In this document: positions 8,291 through 15,911 of the stretch, in pieces
How positions within the stretch are numbered: the first letter of the stretch is position 1
Layout: each line of letters starts with the position of its first letter
Assembly: GCF_005435165.1 (NCBI RefSeq)
Contig: NZ_SGUC01000021.1
Location: 1 to 50,658, forward strand
Length of the DNA stretch: 50,658 nucleotides
From: Halorubrum sp. GN11_10-6_MGM
GTDB lineage: Archaea > Halobacteriota > Halobacteria > Halobacteriales > Haloferacaceae
Direction: 5' to 3'
Notes under the pieces: generated by a model
The model's database searches: none
Seen by the model: only the letters and a program-made list of their open reading frames with translations
What the model was told of the DNA's origin: nothing
Translations under genes and position numbers: made by a program

Positions 8291-8738
8291 CGATCGACCG
8301 ACGGCGGCGGCTATTTATTAGCGAACGGCGGCTCCGCGCTGAACGCAGCCGAAGCCCCAGTCGGGAGGCTGTACGATGGTGATTCTGTTTATAAACGTCC
8401 GATCGACACGAACACCGCCGAAGCCCCAGTCGGGAGGCGGGCGCACGCTCGCTGCGGTCCTCGTCGCTCGCTGTGCTCGCTCCTGTGGTCCTTACTTCGC
8501 CTGCGCCCGCCTCCCGACTGCCCCTTCGAGTCCCGCCCCGTACAGCACCGCGCCTCACGCCTCCCCAGCCTCGTCAGTCGCCGTCGCTTCGCTCCGGCGA
8601 CTGACTCCCTCGCGCGGCGCTCCTCGCGGCCGCCTCCGGCGGCCGCTCGGAGGCGCGCGCCGACCGCACCGTATTTATAAGTAATCTCTGTCGCCGTCCG
8701 TTGGTGTTTAGATAGTGTACCGCTGTCGCCGGGCCGCG
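8291..8738. repeat. Repeat-rich intergenic region with a 17-bp inverted repeat
   Basis: A 22-bp sequence beginning GCCGAAGCCCCAGTCGGG occurs at 8348-8369 and again at 8417-8438. Part of the second copy (8428-8444) is exactly inverted at 8503-8519, giving a 17-bp stem with a loop of about 58 nt. Two further GC-rich hairpins follow: CAGTCGCCG paired with CGGCGACTG near 8575-8605, and a GGCCGCC/GGCGGCC stem near 8630. TTTATA boxes near 8389 and 8672 could drive small RNAs. This looks like a dispersed genomic repeat family. No protein is supported. Confidence 0.6.
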
Positions 8739-9521
8739 TCACCGCCGCCTCCCCCGCCGGAGCCGACCCAAAAACAGGGCACCGACTCCCCCCGCGAGTC
8801 CGGCGACGCCGACGAGGACGACTCCCGTCGCGACGCCGCCGTACCGCGCCGCGGCCGCGTCGATCCCGACCCGAATCCAGCCGAGGTTCGGCACCGCGAA
8901 CAGCGCCTTCCCGGCGATCCACGCCTCGGGGACGACCGGCGCGATACCGGCGCTCTGGTCGTACAGATCGTTCGCGTCGCCGCGCGTGACGTACCCGTCG
9001 TACGGCGCCGGACAGGTGGCGAGCTCCGCGCAGTCGCCGGAGAGGAGCGCCGGGTCCGCCCGCTCCGTCCAGTCCTCGCCCGCGTCGACCGCGAACGACA
9101 ACCGGTGGAACACCGGTCGCCCGCCGGCGCCCGGAACGGTGTACACCACCACGTCGCCCGGCTCGCCGAGCCTGTCCGGCGCGTTCGGGTCGGCGGCGGC
9201 GTCGAGGTCGCCCCACGGCGCGCGGTCGGCCGCGGTGACGACGACGAGGTCGCCGCGCTCGACGCCGGGGGCCATGCTCCCGCTCTCGACCGCGACGAAC
9301 GGCGGCCACGTCCCGACGAGCGCTCCGAGCAGAACCGCGGTCAGGAGGACCGCGACGGCGGGGGCGACGAGACCGGTTCGGTCGGGACGACGGCTGCTCA
9401 CGCCCGATTGAGAGGCCGGCGGCCGCTTGAGACTGTCGGCCGACTCGCTCCGCTCCTCCGGGTGCGGACTCGACGCGACCACCGGCGAGCGGACGGCCGC
9501 CGAGCGGACCGCCGATGTCAC
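8739..9521 (-). CDS. Archaeal signal peptidase I (S26B type)
   Basis: The protein is 260 residues long at maximum; translation could begin at an internal start after the first ~40 polar residues, so the N-terminus is uncertain. A membrane anchor (LVAPAVAVLLTAVLLGALVGTW) precedes the catalytic Ser motif FVAVESGSMAPGVERGDLVVV. Later come RPVFHRLSF (His in place of the bacterial Lys) and YVTRGDANDLYDQ (Asp), the Ser/His/Asp arrangement of archaeal and ER enzymes, and a second C-terminal membrane span. It removes signal peptides from secreted proteins at the cytoplasmic membrane. It is divergent from gcvT with only 33 bp between. Confidence 0.88.
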   Translation of the reverse strand: MTSAVRSAAVRSPVVASSPHPEERSESADSLKRPPASQSGVSSRRPDRTGLVAPAVAVLLTAVLLGALVGTWPPFVAVESGSMAPGVERGDLVVVTAADRAPWGDLDAAADPNAPDRLGEPGDVVVYTVPGAGGRPVFHRLSFAVDAGEDWTERADPALLSGDCAELATCPAPYDGYVTRGDANDLYDQSAGIAPVVPEAWIAGKALFAVPNLGWIRVGIDAAAARYGGVATGVVLVGVAGLAGGVGALFLGRLRRGRRR

Positions 9522-9554
9522 AAAACCTTAGGCTCGTCCCGGAGAGGTGCGAGT

Positions 9555-10739
9555 ATGACCGATCGCCTCCCTCCGCTCCACGACGTTCACGACGCGCGCG
9601 GCGCGAAGTTCACCGACTTCGGCGGCTGGCAGATGCCCGTCGAGTTCGATTCGATCCGCACCGAACACGCCGCGGTCCGCGAGTCGGTCGGCGTCTTCGA
9701 CGTCTCGCACATGGGCGAGATCGAGGTCGCCGGCCCGGACGCGACCGAGCTGCTGAACCGGCTCACGACCAACGACGTGAGCGCGCTCGACCCCGGCGAC
9801 TCCCAGTACGCCGCGATCACGAACGAGGAGGGCGTGATGCTCGACGACACGGTCGTCTACCGACTCCCGGACGGCACCGCGGCGGGAGATGCGGCCGACT
9901 CGCTCGCGGCCCTCGAAGCGACCCACGACGGCGACCTCGACGCGCCGAGCGGCGACCCCGCCTACCTCTTCGTGCCGAACGCGGGCCACGATGGGCAGAT
10001 GAACGACCGGTGGACCGCGCACCGCGACGAGTGGGGGCTCGACGCGACCGTCGCGAACGCCACCGACGACTGGGCGATGCTGGCGGTTCAGGGCCCCGAC
10101 GCGGCCGACGCCCTCGACGAGGCCACCCCGCGCGACCGCGTCGTCGACCTCGCAAAGTTTGAGGCGACGGCGGCGGCCGTGGCGGGTGTCGAGAGCTGGG
10201 TCGCGCGCACCGGCTACACCGGGGAGGACGGCTTCGAGGTGATGTGCCCAGCCGACGCCACCGAGTCCGTCTGGAAGGCGTTCGTCGACGCACCCCGCGA
10301 GGCGCAACCCTGCGGCCTCGGCGCGCGCGACACGCTCCGGACGGAGATGGGATACCTCCTCTCCGGGCAGGACTTCGACCCGGAGGACGAGCCCCGCACC
10401 CCCTACGAGGCGCGGATCGGCTTCGTCGTGAAGCTCGACACGGAGTTCGTCGGCCGCGACGCGCTGGCGGCCCAGAAGGAGGAGGGCGTCGACGAGACGT
10501 TCGTCGGCGTCCGCCTCTTGGAGCGCGGCGTGCCCCGCGGCGGCTACGCGGTCACTGACGGCGATCTCACCCGCGTCGGGAAGCTCACCTCCGGGACGAT
10601 GAGCCCGACGCTCGACGAGCCGATCGGGTTGGGCTACCTCCACGAGACGTACGCCGACGCCGGGACCGAAGTGAGCGTCGTCGTGCGCGGCGACGAGAAG
10701 CGCGCCGAGGTCGTGATCCCGCCGTTCCTCGACCGCTGA
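9555..10739 (+). CDS. gcvT: Glycine cleavage system T protein (aminomethyltransferase)
   Basis: The protein has 394 residues from MTDRLPPLHDVHDARGAKFTDFGGWQMPVEF, which is where family homology begins. Other hallmarks are GVFDVSHMGEIEV, LNRLTTNDVSAL, AVQGPDA, SWVARTGYTGEDGFEV (folate-site region) and GLGARDTLRTEMGYLLSGQD. It transfers the methylene group from the lipoyl H protein to THF, giving 5,10-methylene-THF and ammonia. gcvH and gcvP are not in the window. An acidic insertion of about 40 residues (DGTAAGDAADSLAALEATHDGD region) looks typical of haloarchaeal surface loops. It lies just upstream of the formate-THF ligase gene, making a one-carbon pair. Confidence 0.92.
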   Translation: MTDRLPPLHDVHDARGAKFTDFGGWQMPVEFDSIRTEHAAVRESVGVFDVSHMGEIEVAGPDATELLNRLTTNDVSALDPGDSQYAAITNEEGVMLDDTVVYRLPDGTAAGDAADSLAALEATHDGDLDAPSGDPAYLFVPNAGHDGQMNDRWTAHRDEWGLDATVANATDDWAMLAVQGPDAADALDEATPRDRVVDLAKFEATAAAVAGVESWVARTGYTGEDGFEVMCPADATESVWKAFVDAPREAQPCGLGARDTLRTEMGYLLSGQDFDPEDEPRTPYEARIGFVVKLDTEFVGRDALAAQKEEGVDETFVGVRLLERGVPRGGYAVTDGDLTRVGKLTSGTMSPTLDEPIGLGYLHETYADAGTEVSVVVRGDEKRAEVVIPPFLDR

Positions 10740-10794
10740 GAATTGTCACCACGTCCCGAGCAACGCTCATTGGACCTGCCTGAGAAGCGCCGGT

Positions 10795-12537
10795 ATGGCA
10801 CCGACCGATCCCGCGAGCGACGCGACCGGGGTACCGGAGTCGGATCTCGCGGTCGCGCGAGCGACCGACGCCCGTCCGATCGAAGCCGTCGCCGCCGATC
10901 TCGGCCTCTCCGCGGACGACGTCGAGCGCCGCGGCGAGGGCGTCGCGAAGCTCACGCACGCGGCGGTCCGCGAGGCCGTCGGCGATGCGGCGAGCGCGGC
11001 CGACGCTTCGAGGAAAGCCGACGGGACGACCGTCCTCGTGACCGGCATGTCCCCCACGCCGAAGGGCGAGGGGAAGACGGTGACGACCGTGGGGCTGGGA
11101 CAGGGGCTCGCGGCGCTGGGCGAGCGGACCGCCGTCGCCGTCCGCGAGCCGTCGCTCGGGCCCGTGTTCGGGATCAAGGGCGGCGCGGCCGGCGGGGGCC
11201 GCTCGCAGGTGTTACCGATGGAGGCGATCAACCTCCACTTCACGGGCGACATCCACGCGCTGACGGCCGCGCACAACCTCCTCGCAGCCGCGCTCGACAA
11301 CCACCTCCATCAGGGGAACGACGCGGGGATCGACGCGCGGCGGGTGGAGTGGCCGCGCGCGCTCGACGTCAACGACCGGGCGCTCCGCGAGACGGTCGTC
11401 GGGCTCGGCGGGACGACCGGCGGCGTCCCGCGCGAGGACGAGTACGTCATCACCGCCGCCTCGGAGCTGATGGCCGTCCTCGGGCTCGCGTCCGACCTGA
11501 CGGACCTGAAGGAGCGAATCGGCCGCATCGTCCTCGCGGCCGACGCGGACGGCGAGCCGATTACGCCGGCCGATCTCGGAGTGACCGGCGCCGCGGCCGC
11601 GCTGCTGCGCGACGCCTTCCGGCCGAACCTCGTCCAGACGGTCGAGGGCGTCCCCGCGTTCGTCCACGGCGGCCCCTTCGCGAACATCGCGCACGGCACG
11701 AACACGGTCGTCGCCGACCGCGTCGGCGCCGCGCTCGCAGACTACCTCGTCACCGAGGCCGGCTTCGGCGCCGACCTCGGCGCGGAGAAGTTCGGGAACA
11801 TCGTCGCCCGCGAGGGCGTGGTCCCCGACGTCGCGGTCGTCGTCGCCACCGTCCGCGGCGCGAAGCGACACGGGCTGGAGATGTGGCCGACCGACTTCGA
11901 CGCCCTCGCGGAGCCGGACCCGAACGCGGTTCGAGCCGGCGCCGAGAACGTCGCGAAACACGTCTCGATCGCCGAGTCGTTCGGGGTCCCGACGGTCGCG
12001 GCGATCAACGTCTTCGCGGACGACACCGAGGCGGAACTCGCGGCGCTGGAGGGGGCGCTCACGGAGCGCGGGGTCCCGGTCGCCCGCTCGACCGCCTACC
12101 GCGACGGCGGCGCGGGCGCGACCGATCTGGCCGAGCTCGTCCGGGAGCGCGCCGGGACCGGGTCGTTCGAGCCGCTGTACGACGCCGACGCGCCGCTCCG
12201 CGAGAAGATAGCGACGGTGGCCAGCGAGGTGTACGGCGCCGCGGGCGTCGAGTACGTCGACGGCGCGGCCGACGACGTCGAGCGCGTCGAGCGGTGGGGG
12301 TACGCCGACCTACCGGTCTGCCTCTCGAAGACGCCGTACTCGCTCTCCGACGACGCCGCGCGGACCGGCGTACCGGAGGGGTGGACGCTGACCGTCCGCG
12401 AGGTGACGCCCTCCGCGGGCGCCGGGTTCGTCGTCGCGAAGACCGCCGACGTGATGACGATGCCGGGGCTCCCGGCCGAGCCGGCGGCGGAGAGCATCGA
12501 CGTCGACGCGGACGGCGACGTGAGCGGGCTGTTCTGA
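10795..12537 (+). CDS. fhs: Formate-tetrahydrofolate ligase
   Basis: The protein has 580 residues, close to the family length. The P-loop-like ATP site is SPTPKGEGKTVTTVGLGQGL (about residues 83-102), followed by REPSLGPVFGIKGGAAGGG, the HFTGDIHALTAAHNLLAA block, HGGPFANIAHGTNT, and the terminal motif MPGLPAEPAAESIDVD...GLF. It makes 10-formyl-THF from formate, THF and ATP. Together with PurU, which does the reverse hydrolysis, it sets the formyl-THF pool for purine and fMet-type uses. It is 55 bp after gcvT on the same strand. Confidence 0.94.
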   Translation: MAPTDPASDATGVPESDLAVARATDARPIEAVAADLGLSADDVERRGEGVAKLTHAAVREAVGDAASAADASRKADGTTVLVTGMSPTPKGEGKTVTTVGLGQGLAALGERTAVAVREPSLGPVFGIKGGAAGGGRSQVLPMEAINLHFTGDIHALTAAHNLLAAALDNHLHQGNDAGIDARRVEWPRALDVNDRALRETVVGLGGTTGGVPREDEYVITAASELMAVLGLASDLTDLKERIGRIVLAADADGEPITPADLGVTGAAAALLRDAFRPNLVQTVEGVPAFVHGGPFANIAHGTNTVVADRVGAALADYLVTEAGFGADLGAEKFGNIVAREGVVPDVAVVVATVRGAKRHGLEMWPTDFDALAEPDPNAVRAGAENVAKHVSIAESFGVPTVAAINVFADDTEAELAALEGALTERGVPVARSTAYRDGGAGATDLAELVRERAGTGSFEPLYDADAPLREKIATVASEVYGAAGVEYVDGAADDVERVERWGYADLPVCLSKTPYSLSDDAARTGVPEGWTLTVREVTPSAGAGFVVAKTADVMTMPGLPAEPAAESIDVDADGDVSGLF

Positions 12538-12582
12538 CGAGCCTCGACGACCGACGCCGACCGGGGAGGCGGTCCCGCGACC

Positions 12583-13095
12583 CTACTCCCCGACCGTCTC
12601 CTTCCGCTTGTTGACCACTTCGACGTCCGCGATCCGCGTGTCCGGATACCCTCCGTCGGCGTCTTTCTCCGCGGCCTTCACCATGTCCCAGACCGTGTTG
12701 AGCCCGGTGGTGACGCCTTCGAGCGCCTCCATCTCGCAGCCCGTCTTCCCGGTCGTCTCGACCGCGACGGTCAGCTCGATCCGGTCGTCGCCGACGGCGA
12801 ACTCGGTATCGACGTTCGTGATCGGAATCTGATGACACATCGGGATCGTCTCCCACGTGTGTTTCACGGCCTGAACCGCGCCGATCCGGGCGGTCGCGAG
12901 CACGTCGCCCTTCTCGACCTCGTCGGCCTCGACCGCCGCGATCGTCGCCGGAGTCAGCCGGATCTCGCCGCGCGCGACCGCGCGGCGGCTGCTGTCGGGC
13001 TTGCTGCCGACGTCGACCATCTGGACGTCGCCGGCGTCGTCGGTGTGGGTCAGCGCGTCCGTGTCGGGGGAGCGACCGCCCTCCTCGTCACTCAT
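12583..13095 (-). CDS. moaC: Cyclic pyranopterin monophosphate synthase MoaC
   Basis: The protein has about 170 residues. Diagnostic blocks are MVDVGSKPDSSRRAVA, IPMCHQIPI, GCEMEALEGVTTGLNTVWDMVKAAEKD and the final DVEVVNKRKETV. It acts with MoaA to form cPMP in molybdenum-cofactor synthesis. The ATG at 13095 overlaps the end of the upstream nnr gene by 8 nt (ATGAGTGA on the minus strand); a GTG at 13098 is an alternative. An acidic lead of about 25 residues precedes the conserved core. Convergent with fhs. Confidence 0.93.
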   Translation of the reverse strand: MSDEEGGRSPDTDALTHTDDAGDVQMVDVGSKPDSSRRAVARGEIRLTPATIAAVEADEVEKGDVLATARIGAVQAVKHTWETIPMCHQIPITNVDTEFAVGDDRIELTVAVETTGKTGCEMEALEGVTTGLNTVWDMVKAAEKDADGGYPDTRIADVEVVNKRKETVGE

Positions 13096-14584
13096 CACGC
13101 ATCGCCTCCGGCAGCCGGTCGGGTAAGTCCGTCGCCACCAGCCCGGCCCCGTTCGCTTCCGCCGCGGCGTCGCCCGCGCGCCCGACGGCGTAAGCGCCGA
13201 CCGCCGCCGCGCGGAAGTGATCGGTCACGGCCGCCAGCGCGCCGACCGTCCCCGCCAGCACGTCGCCCGTCCCGCCGACGGTCATCCCGGGGTTGCCGGT
13301 GCGGTTGAGCCGGACGTCGCCGCCATCGGCGACCACGTCGACCGCGCCCTTCACGAGCAGGGTGTGGCCGATCTCGGCCGCGAACTCGCTGACCAGTTCC
13401 GCGCGCTCGTTCGGGTCGTCGGCCGTCTCGCCGCCCATGCCGACGAGTTCGCCCTGGTGCGGCGTACAGATCAGCTCGGCGTCGGTGTCGACCTCGGGGA
13501 CGATCCGGAGGGCGTCCGCGTCGACGACCGCGCGTCCCTCGTACTCCGTCAGGAACTCGCGGACGAACGCCTCGGTCCCGTCGCCGCCGCCGAGGCCCGG
13601 ACCGAGGACGACGACGTCGTGCTCGGCCGCGAGCGACGCGACCCGTTCGGTGTGGGCGGCCCCGACGCGGTCGCCGGGCAGGGGCCGGACGATGAGGTTC
13701 GGCGAGAACCGCTGGACGGCGTCCGCGACGGACTCGGGGCACGCGACCCGGACGAGGTCGGCGCCCGCCCGGAGCGCGGCGAGCGCGGACAGCGTCGGCG
13801 CGCCGGTGTACGGGCCGCCGCCGACCACCAGCACCTCGCCGTTGTCGCCCTTGTGCGAGTCCGGGTCGCGGTCGAGCCCGAGGAGGTCTCCCGGCCCGGT
13901 GTACCGCTCCGCGGCAGCCGGGATCCCGATGTCGGCGACCGTGACGTCGGCGTCGAGCGCGGCCAGCCCGGGCTTCTCGTCGTGGAACGTCACCACGCGG
14001 TCGGCGTTCACGGCGACCGCGTCCCCTCCGGCGTCGGCCGCAGCGGCGTCCGAACCCCCGGTCGGCTCCCCCGTGTCGGCGTCGATCCCGGACGGCGCGT
14101 CGACCGCGATCACCGTCGCGTCGCTCGCGTTGATCGCCGCGGCCGCCGTGCGCTCCGGCTCGCGGAGCGCGCCCGAGACCCCGGAGCCGAGCATCGCGTC
14201 GACGACCACGTCCGGGCCGTCGTCGGAGTCGGTATCGGCGGGGGCGGCGAGGGCGAACTCGCGCGAGTCGGAGACCGCCTCGGTCGGGAGTTCGGCGCTC
14301 GCCAGCGCGTTCCAGTTCCCCCGCGCGATGTCGGTCCGGATCGTCTCGGGGCGGCCGAGCAGCTGGACCGTCACGTCGTACTCCTCGAGGAACCGCGCCG
14401 CGACGAAGGCGTCGCCGCCGTTGTTCCCGCGGCCGCAGACGAGCGCGACGGTCGCGCCCGGCTCCGCGACGTCGCGGACCTCCCGGGCGACCGCGTTGCC
14501 GGACGACTCCATCAGCTGCTTGCGGGGCACGCCGAGCGCGGCCGCGTTGGCGTCGACGGCCGCCATGCGGTCGGTCGTGATCAT
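13088..14584 (-). CDS. nnr: Bifunctional NAD(P)H-hydrate epimerase / ADP-dependent dehydratase
   Basis: The protein has 498 residues and two domains. The N-terminal YjeF_N epimerase shows MESSGNAVAREV, VCGRGNNGGDAFVAARFL and VDAMLGSGVSG...AVDAPSGIDADTGE. The C-terminal YjeF_C/carbohydrate-kinase domain shows DSHKGDNGEVLVVGGGPYTGAP, VVVLGPGLGGGDGTEAFVREF and the ATP/ADP site NRTGNPGMTVGGTGDVLAG. It repairs hydrated NAD(P)H in the cytoplasm. The start at 14584 (MITTDRMAAVDANAAALG) is the family start; the longer frame adds a non-homologous Arg-rich stretch. It probably forms a two-gene operon with moaC. Confidence 0.93.
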   Translation of the reverse strand: MITTDRMAAVDANAAALGVPRKQLMESSGNAVAREVRDVAEPGATVALVCGRGNNGGDAFVAARFLEEYDVTVQLLGRPETIRTDIARGNWNALASAELPTEAVSDSREFALAAPADTDSDDGPDVVVDAMLGSGVSGALREPERTAAAAINASDATVIAVDAPSGIDADTGEPTGGSDAAAADAGGDAVAVNADRVVTFHDEKPGLAALDADVTVADIGIPAAAERYTGPGDLLGLDRDPDSHKGDNGEVLVVGGGPYTGAPTLSALAALRAGADLVRVACPESVADAVQRFSPNLIVRPLPGDRVGAAHTERVASLAAEHDVVVLGPGLGGGDGTEAFVREFLTEYEGRAVVDADALRIVPEVDTDAELICTPHQGELVGMGGETADDPNERAELVSEFAAEIGHTLLVKGAVDVVADGGDVRLNRTGNPGMTVGGTGDVLAGTVGALAAVTDHFRAAAVGAYAVGRAGDAAAEANGAGLVATDLPDRLPEAMRDE

Positions 14585-14617
14585 GCGTCGGCGTTCGTGG
14601 GCCGGCGGATTAAGCGG

Positions 14618-14658
14618 GCGGGATCGGGAAATGAACACGAGCGGGATCGGGAAATGAA
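14618..14658. repeat. Two-copy 23-bp tandem repeat upstream of nnr
   Basis: GCGGGATCGGGAAATGAA at 14618-14635 recurs exactly at 14641-14658 with a 23-bp period. It lies in the divergent gap between nnr and the GT4 gene, where the nnr promoter should be. It may be a duplicated binding site or simple slippage. Confidence 0.6.
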
Positions 14659-14846
14659 AATGTTGAAGCGGTCAGGTGGTGAATCTCGCGACCAACAGTG
14701 GTATCGGTAGCACTCGTCGTCGCAAGCGACCGCCGGCCGGACCGAACCACCGGCCGCGTCCCCGCCGCGACCGACGCACCCCCCTCCGACCGCGGCGGGA
14801 GACGCCGCCCCGGCCGGACGCGACCCCTCCACGCACGACCGCAATC

Positions 14847-15911
14847 ATGAACATCGGTTTCTTCACCGACAGCTACTTCCCCGGTATCGACGGGGTCACC
14901 TACACCATCCAGGCGTGGCGCGACCGCCTCGAAGCGCGCGGTCACGACGTGTACGTCGTGTATCCGGAGAGCGACCACGAGCCGGACGACCACGAGATAC
15001 CGGTCCCCTCGCTGCCGAACCCCTTCTACCGACAGTACCGCTTCCCGACCTACCGCCGCCTCTCGACGCTGCCCGACCTCGACGTCGTCCACTGCCACGG
15101 GCCGGCGTCGACCGGGCTGATGGGGCTCCGCTACGCGAAGCGGCGCGGCGCCACCTCTGTGTACACCCACCACACGCCCGTCGAGGACTACTTCGTCCAG
15201 GGGCTCAGGTCCGAGCGGCTCGCCGCGCTCGCCGGCCGGGCGTACGTCGCCTACGAGAACCGCTTCCTGAACGCGTTCGACTGCGTCACGGCCTCGACCT
15301 CGCGCATCCGCCGCGACGTGGAGCCGTACCGGCTCCCGGTCGGGATCGAGATGGACCGCTTCCGCCCGCGAGAGGACGCCCGGGTGGACTCGCTGGCGGC
15401 GGACGGCGGCCCGACCGCGGCGGACGCGCCGGTGGTCGGCTACAGCGGTCGGCTGACGCACAAGAAGAACGTCGACGAGATCCTCCGGCTCGCGGACCGG
15501 CTGCCCGAGGTGCGGTTCGAACTCGTCGGCGAGGGGCCGGTCCGGTCGGAGTTGGAGGCCGACGCGCCCGAGAACGTCCGGTTTCACGACTTCCTGCCCC
15601 GCGACGACCTCCCCGACTTCTACGCCGCGATCGACGTGTTCGTCACGGCCTCGACCTGCGACACGCTCGGGCTCTCGACGCTGGAGGCGAACGCCTGCGG
15701 CACTCCGGTCGCCGCGGCGGACGTGGCGCCGTTCGACGAGACGATCGGTCCCGAGAACGGGAGTCGCTTCGCGCTCGGCGACCTCGACGACATGGAGCGC
15801 GCGGTCCGCGACTGCCTCGACGGCGACAGGGACACCCGCACCGCGGTCGAGCGGTTCTCGGTGGAGCGAACGATAGACGAACTCGAATCTATCTACGGGG
15901 TGACCGCGTAG
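14847..15911 (+). CDS. Glycosyltransferase family 4
   Basis: The protein has 354 residues. The N-terminal GT-B domain starts MNIGFFTDSYFPGIDGVTYTIQ (Gly-rich donor loop) and includes DVVHCHGPASTGLMGLRYAKR and SVYTHHTPVEDYF. The C-terminal domain has VVGYSGRLTHKKNVDEILRLADRLP, RFELVGEGPVRSELE and the E-x7-E-type block FVTASTCDTLGLSTLEANACGTPV. It resembles archaeal mannosyl/diacylglycerol glycosyltransferases, but donor and acceptor are not assignable. Its stop abuts the DUF2070 gene start (TAG directly followed by ATG), so the two are cotranscribed. Confidence 0.88.
   Translation: MNIGFFTDSYFPGIDGVTYTIQAWRDRLEARGHDVYVVYPESDHEPDDHEIPVPSLPNPFYRQYRFPTYRRLSTLPDLDVVHCHGPASTGLMGLRYAKRRGATSVYTHHTPVEDYFVQGLRSERLAALAGRAYVAYENRFLNAFDCVTASTSRIRRDVEPYRLPVGIEMDRFRPREDARVDSLAADGGPTAADAPVVGYSGRLTHKKNVDEILRLADRLPEVRFELVGEGPVRSELEADAPENVRFHDFLPRDDLPDFYAAIDVFVTASTCDTLGLSTLEANACGTPVAAADVAPFDETIGPENGSRFALGDLDDMERAVRDCLDGDRDTRTAVERFSVERTIDELESIYGVTA

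Noticed and set aside
8505-8545. CCTTCGAGTCCCGCC resembling a tRNA T-arm
   Set aside because: No acceptor stem, D-arm or anticodon arm can be placed around it; it belongs to the repeat region.
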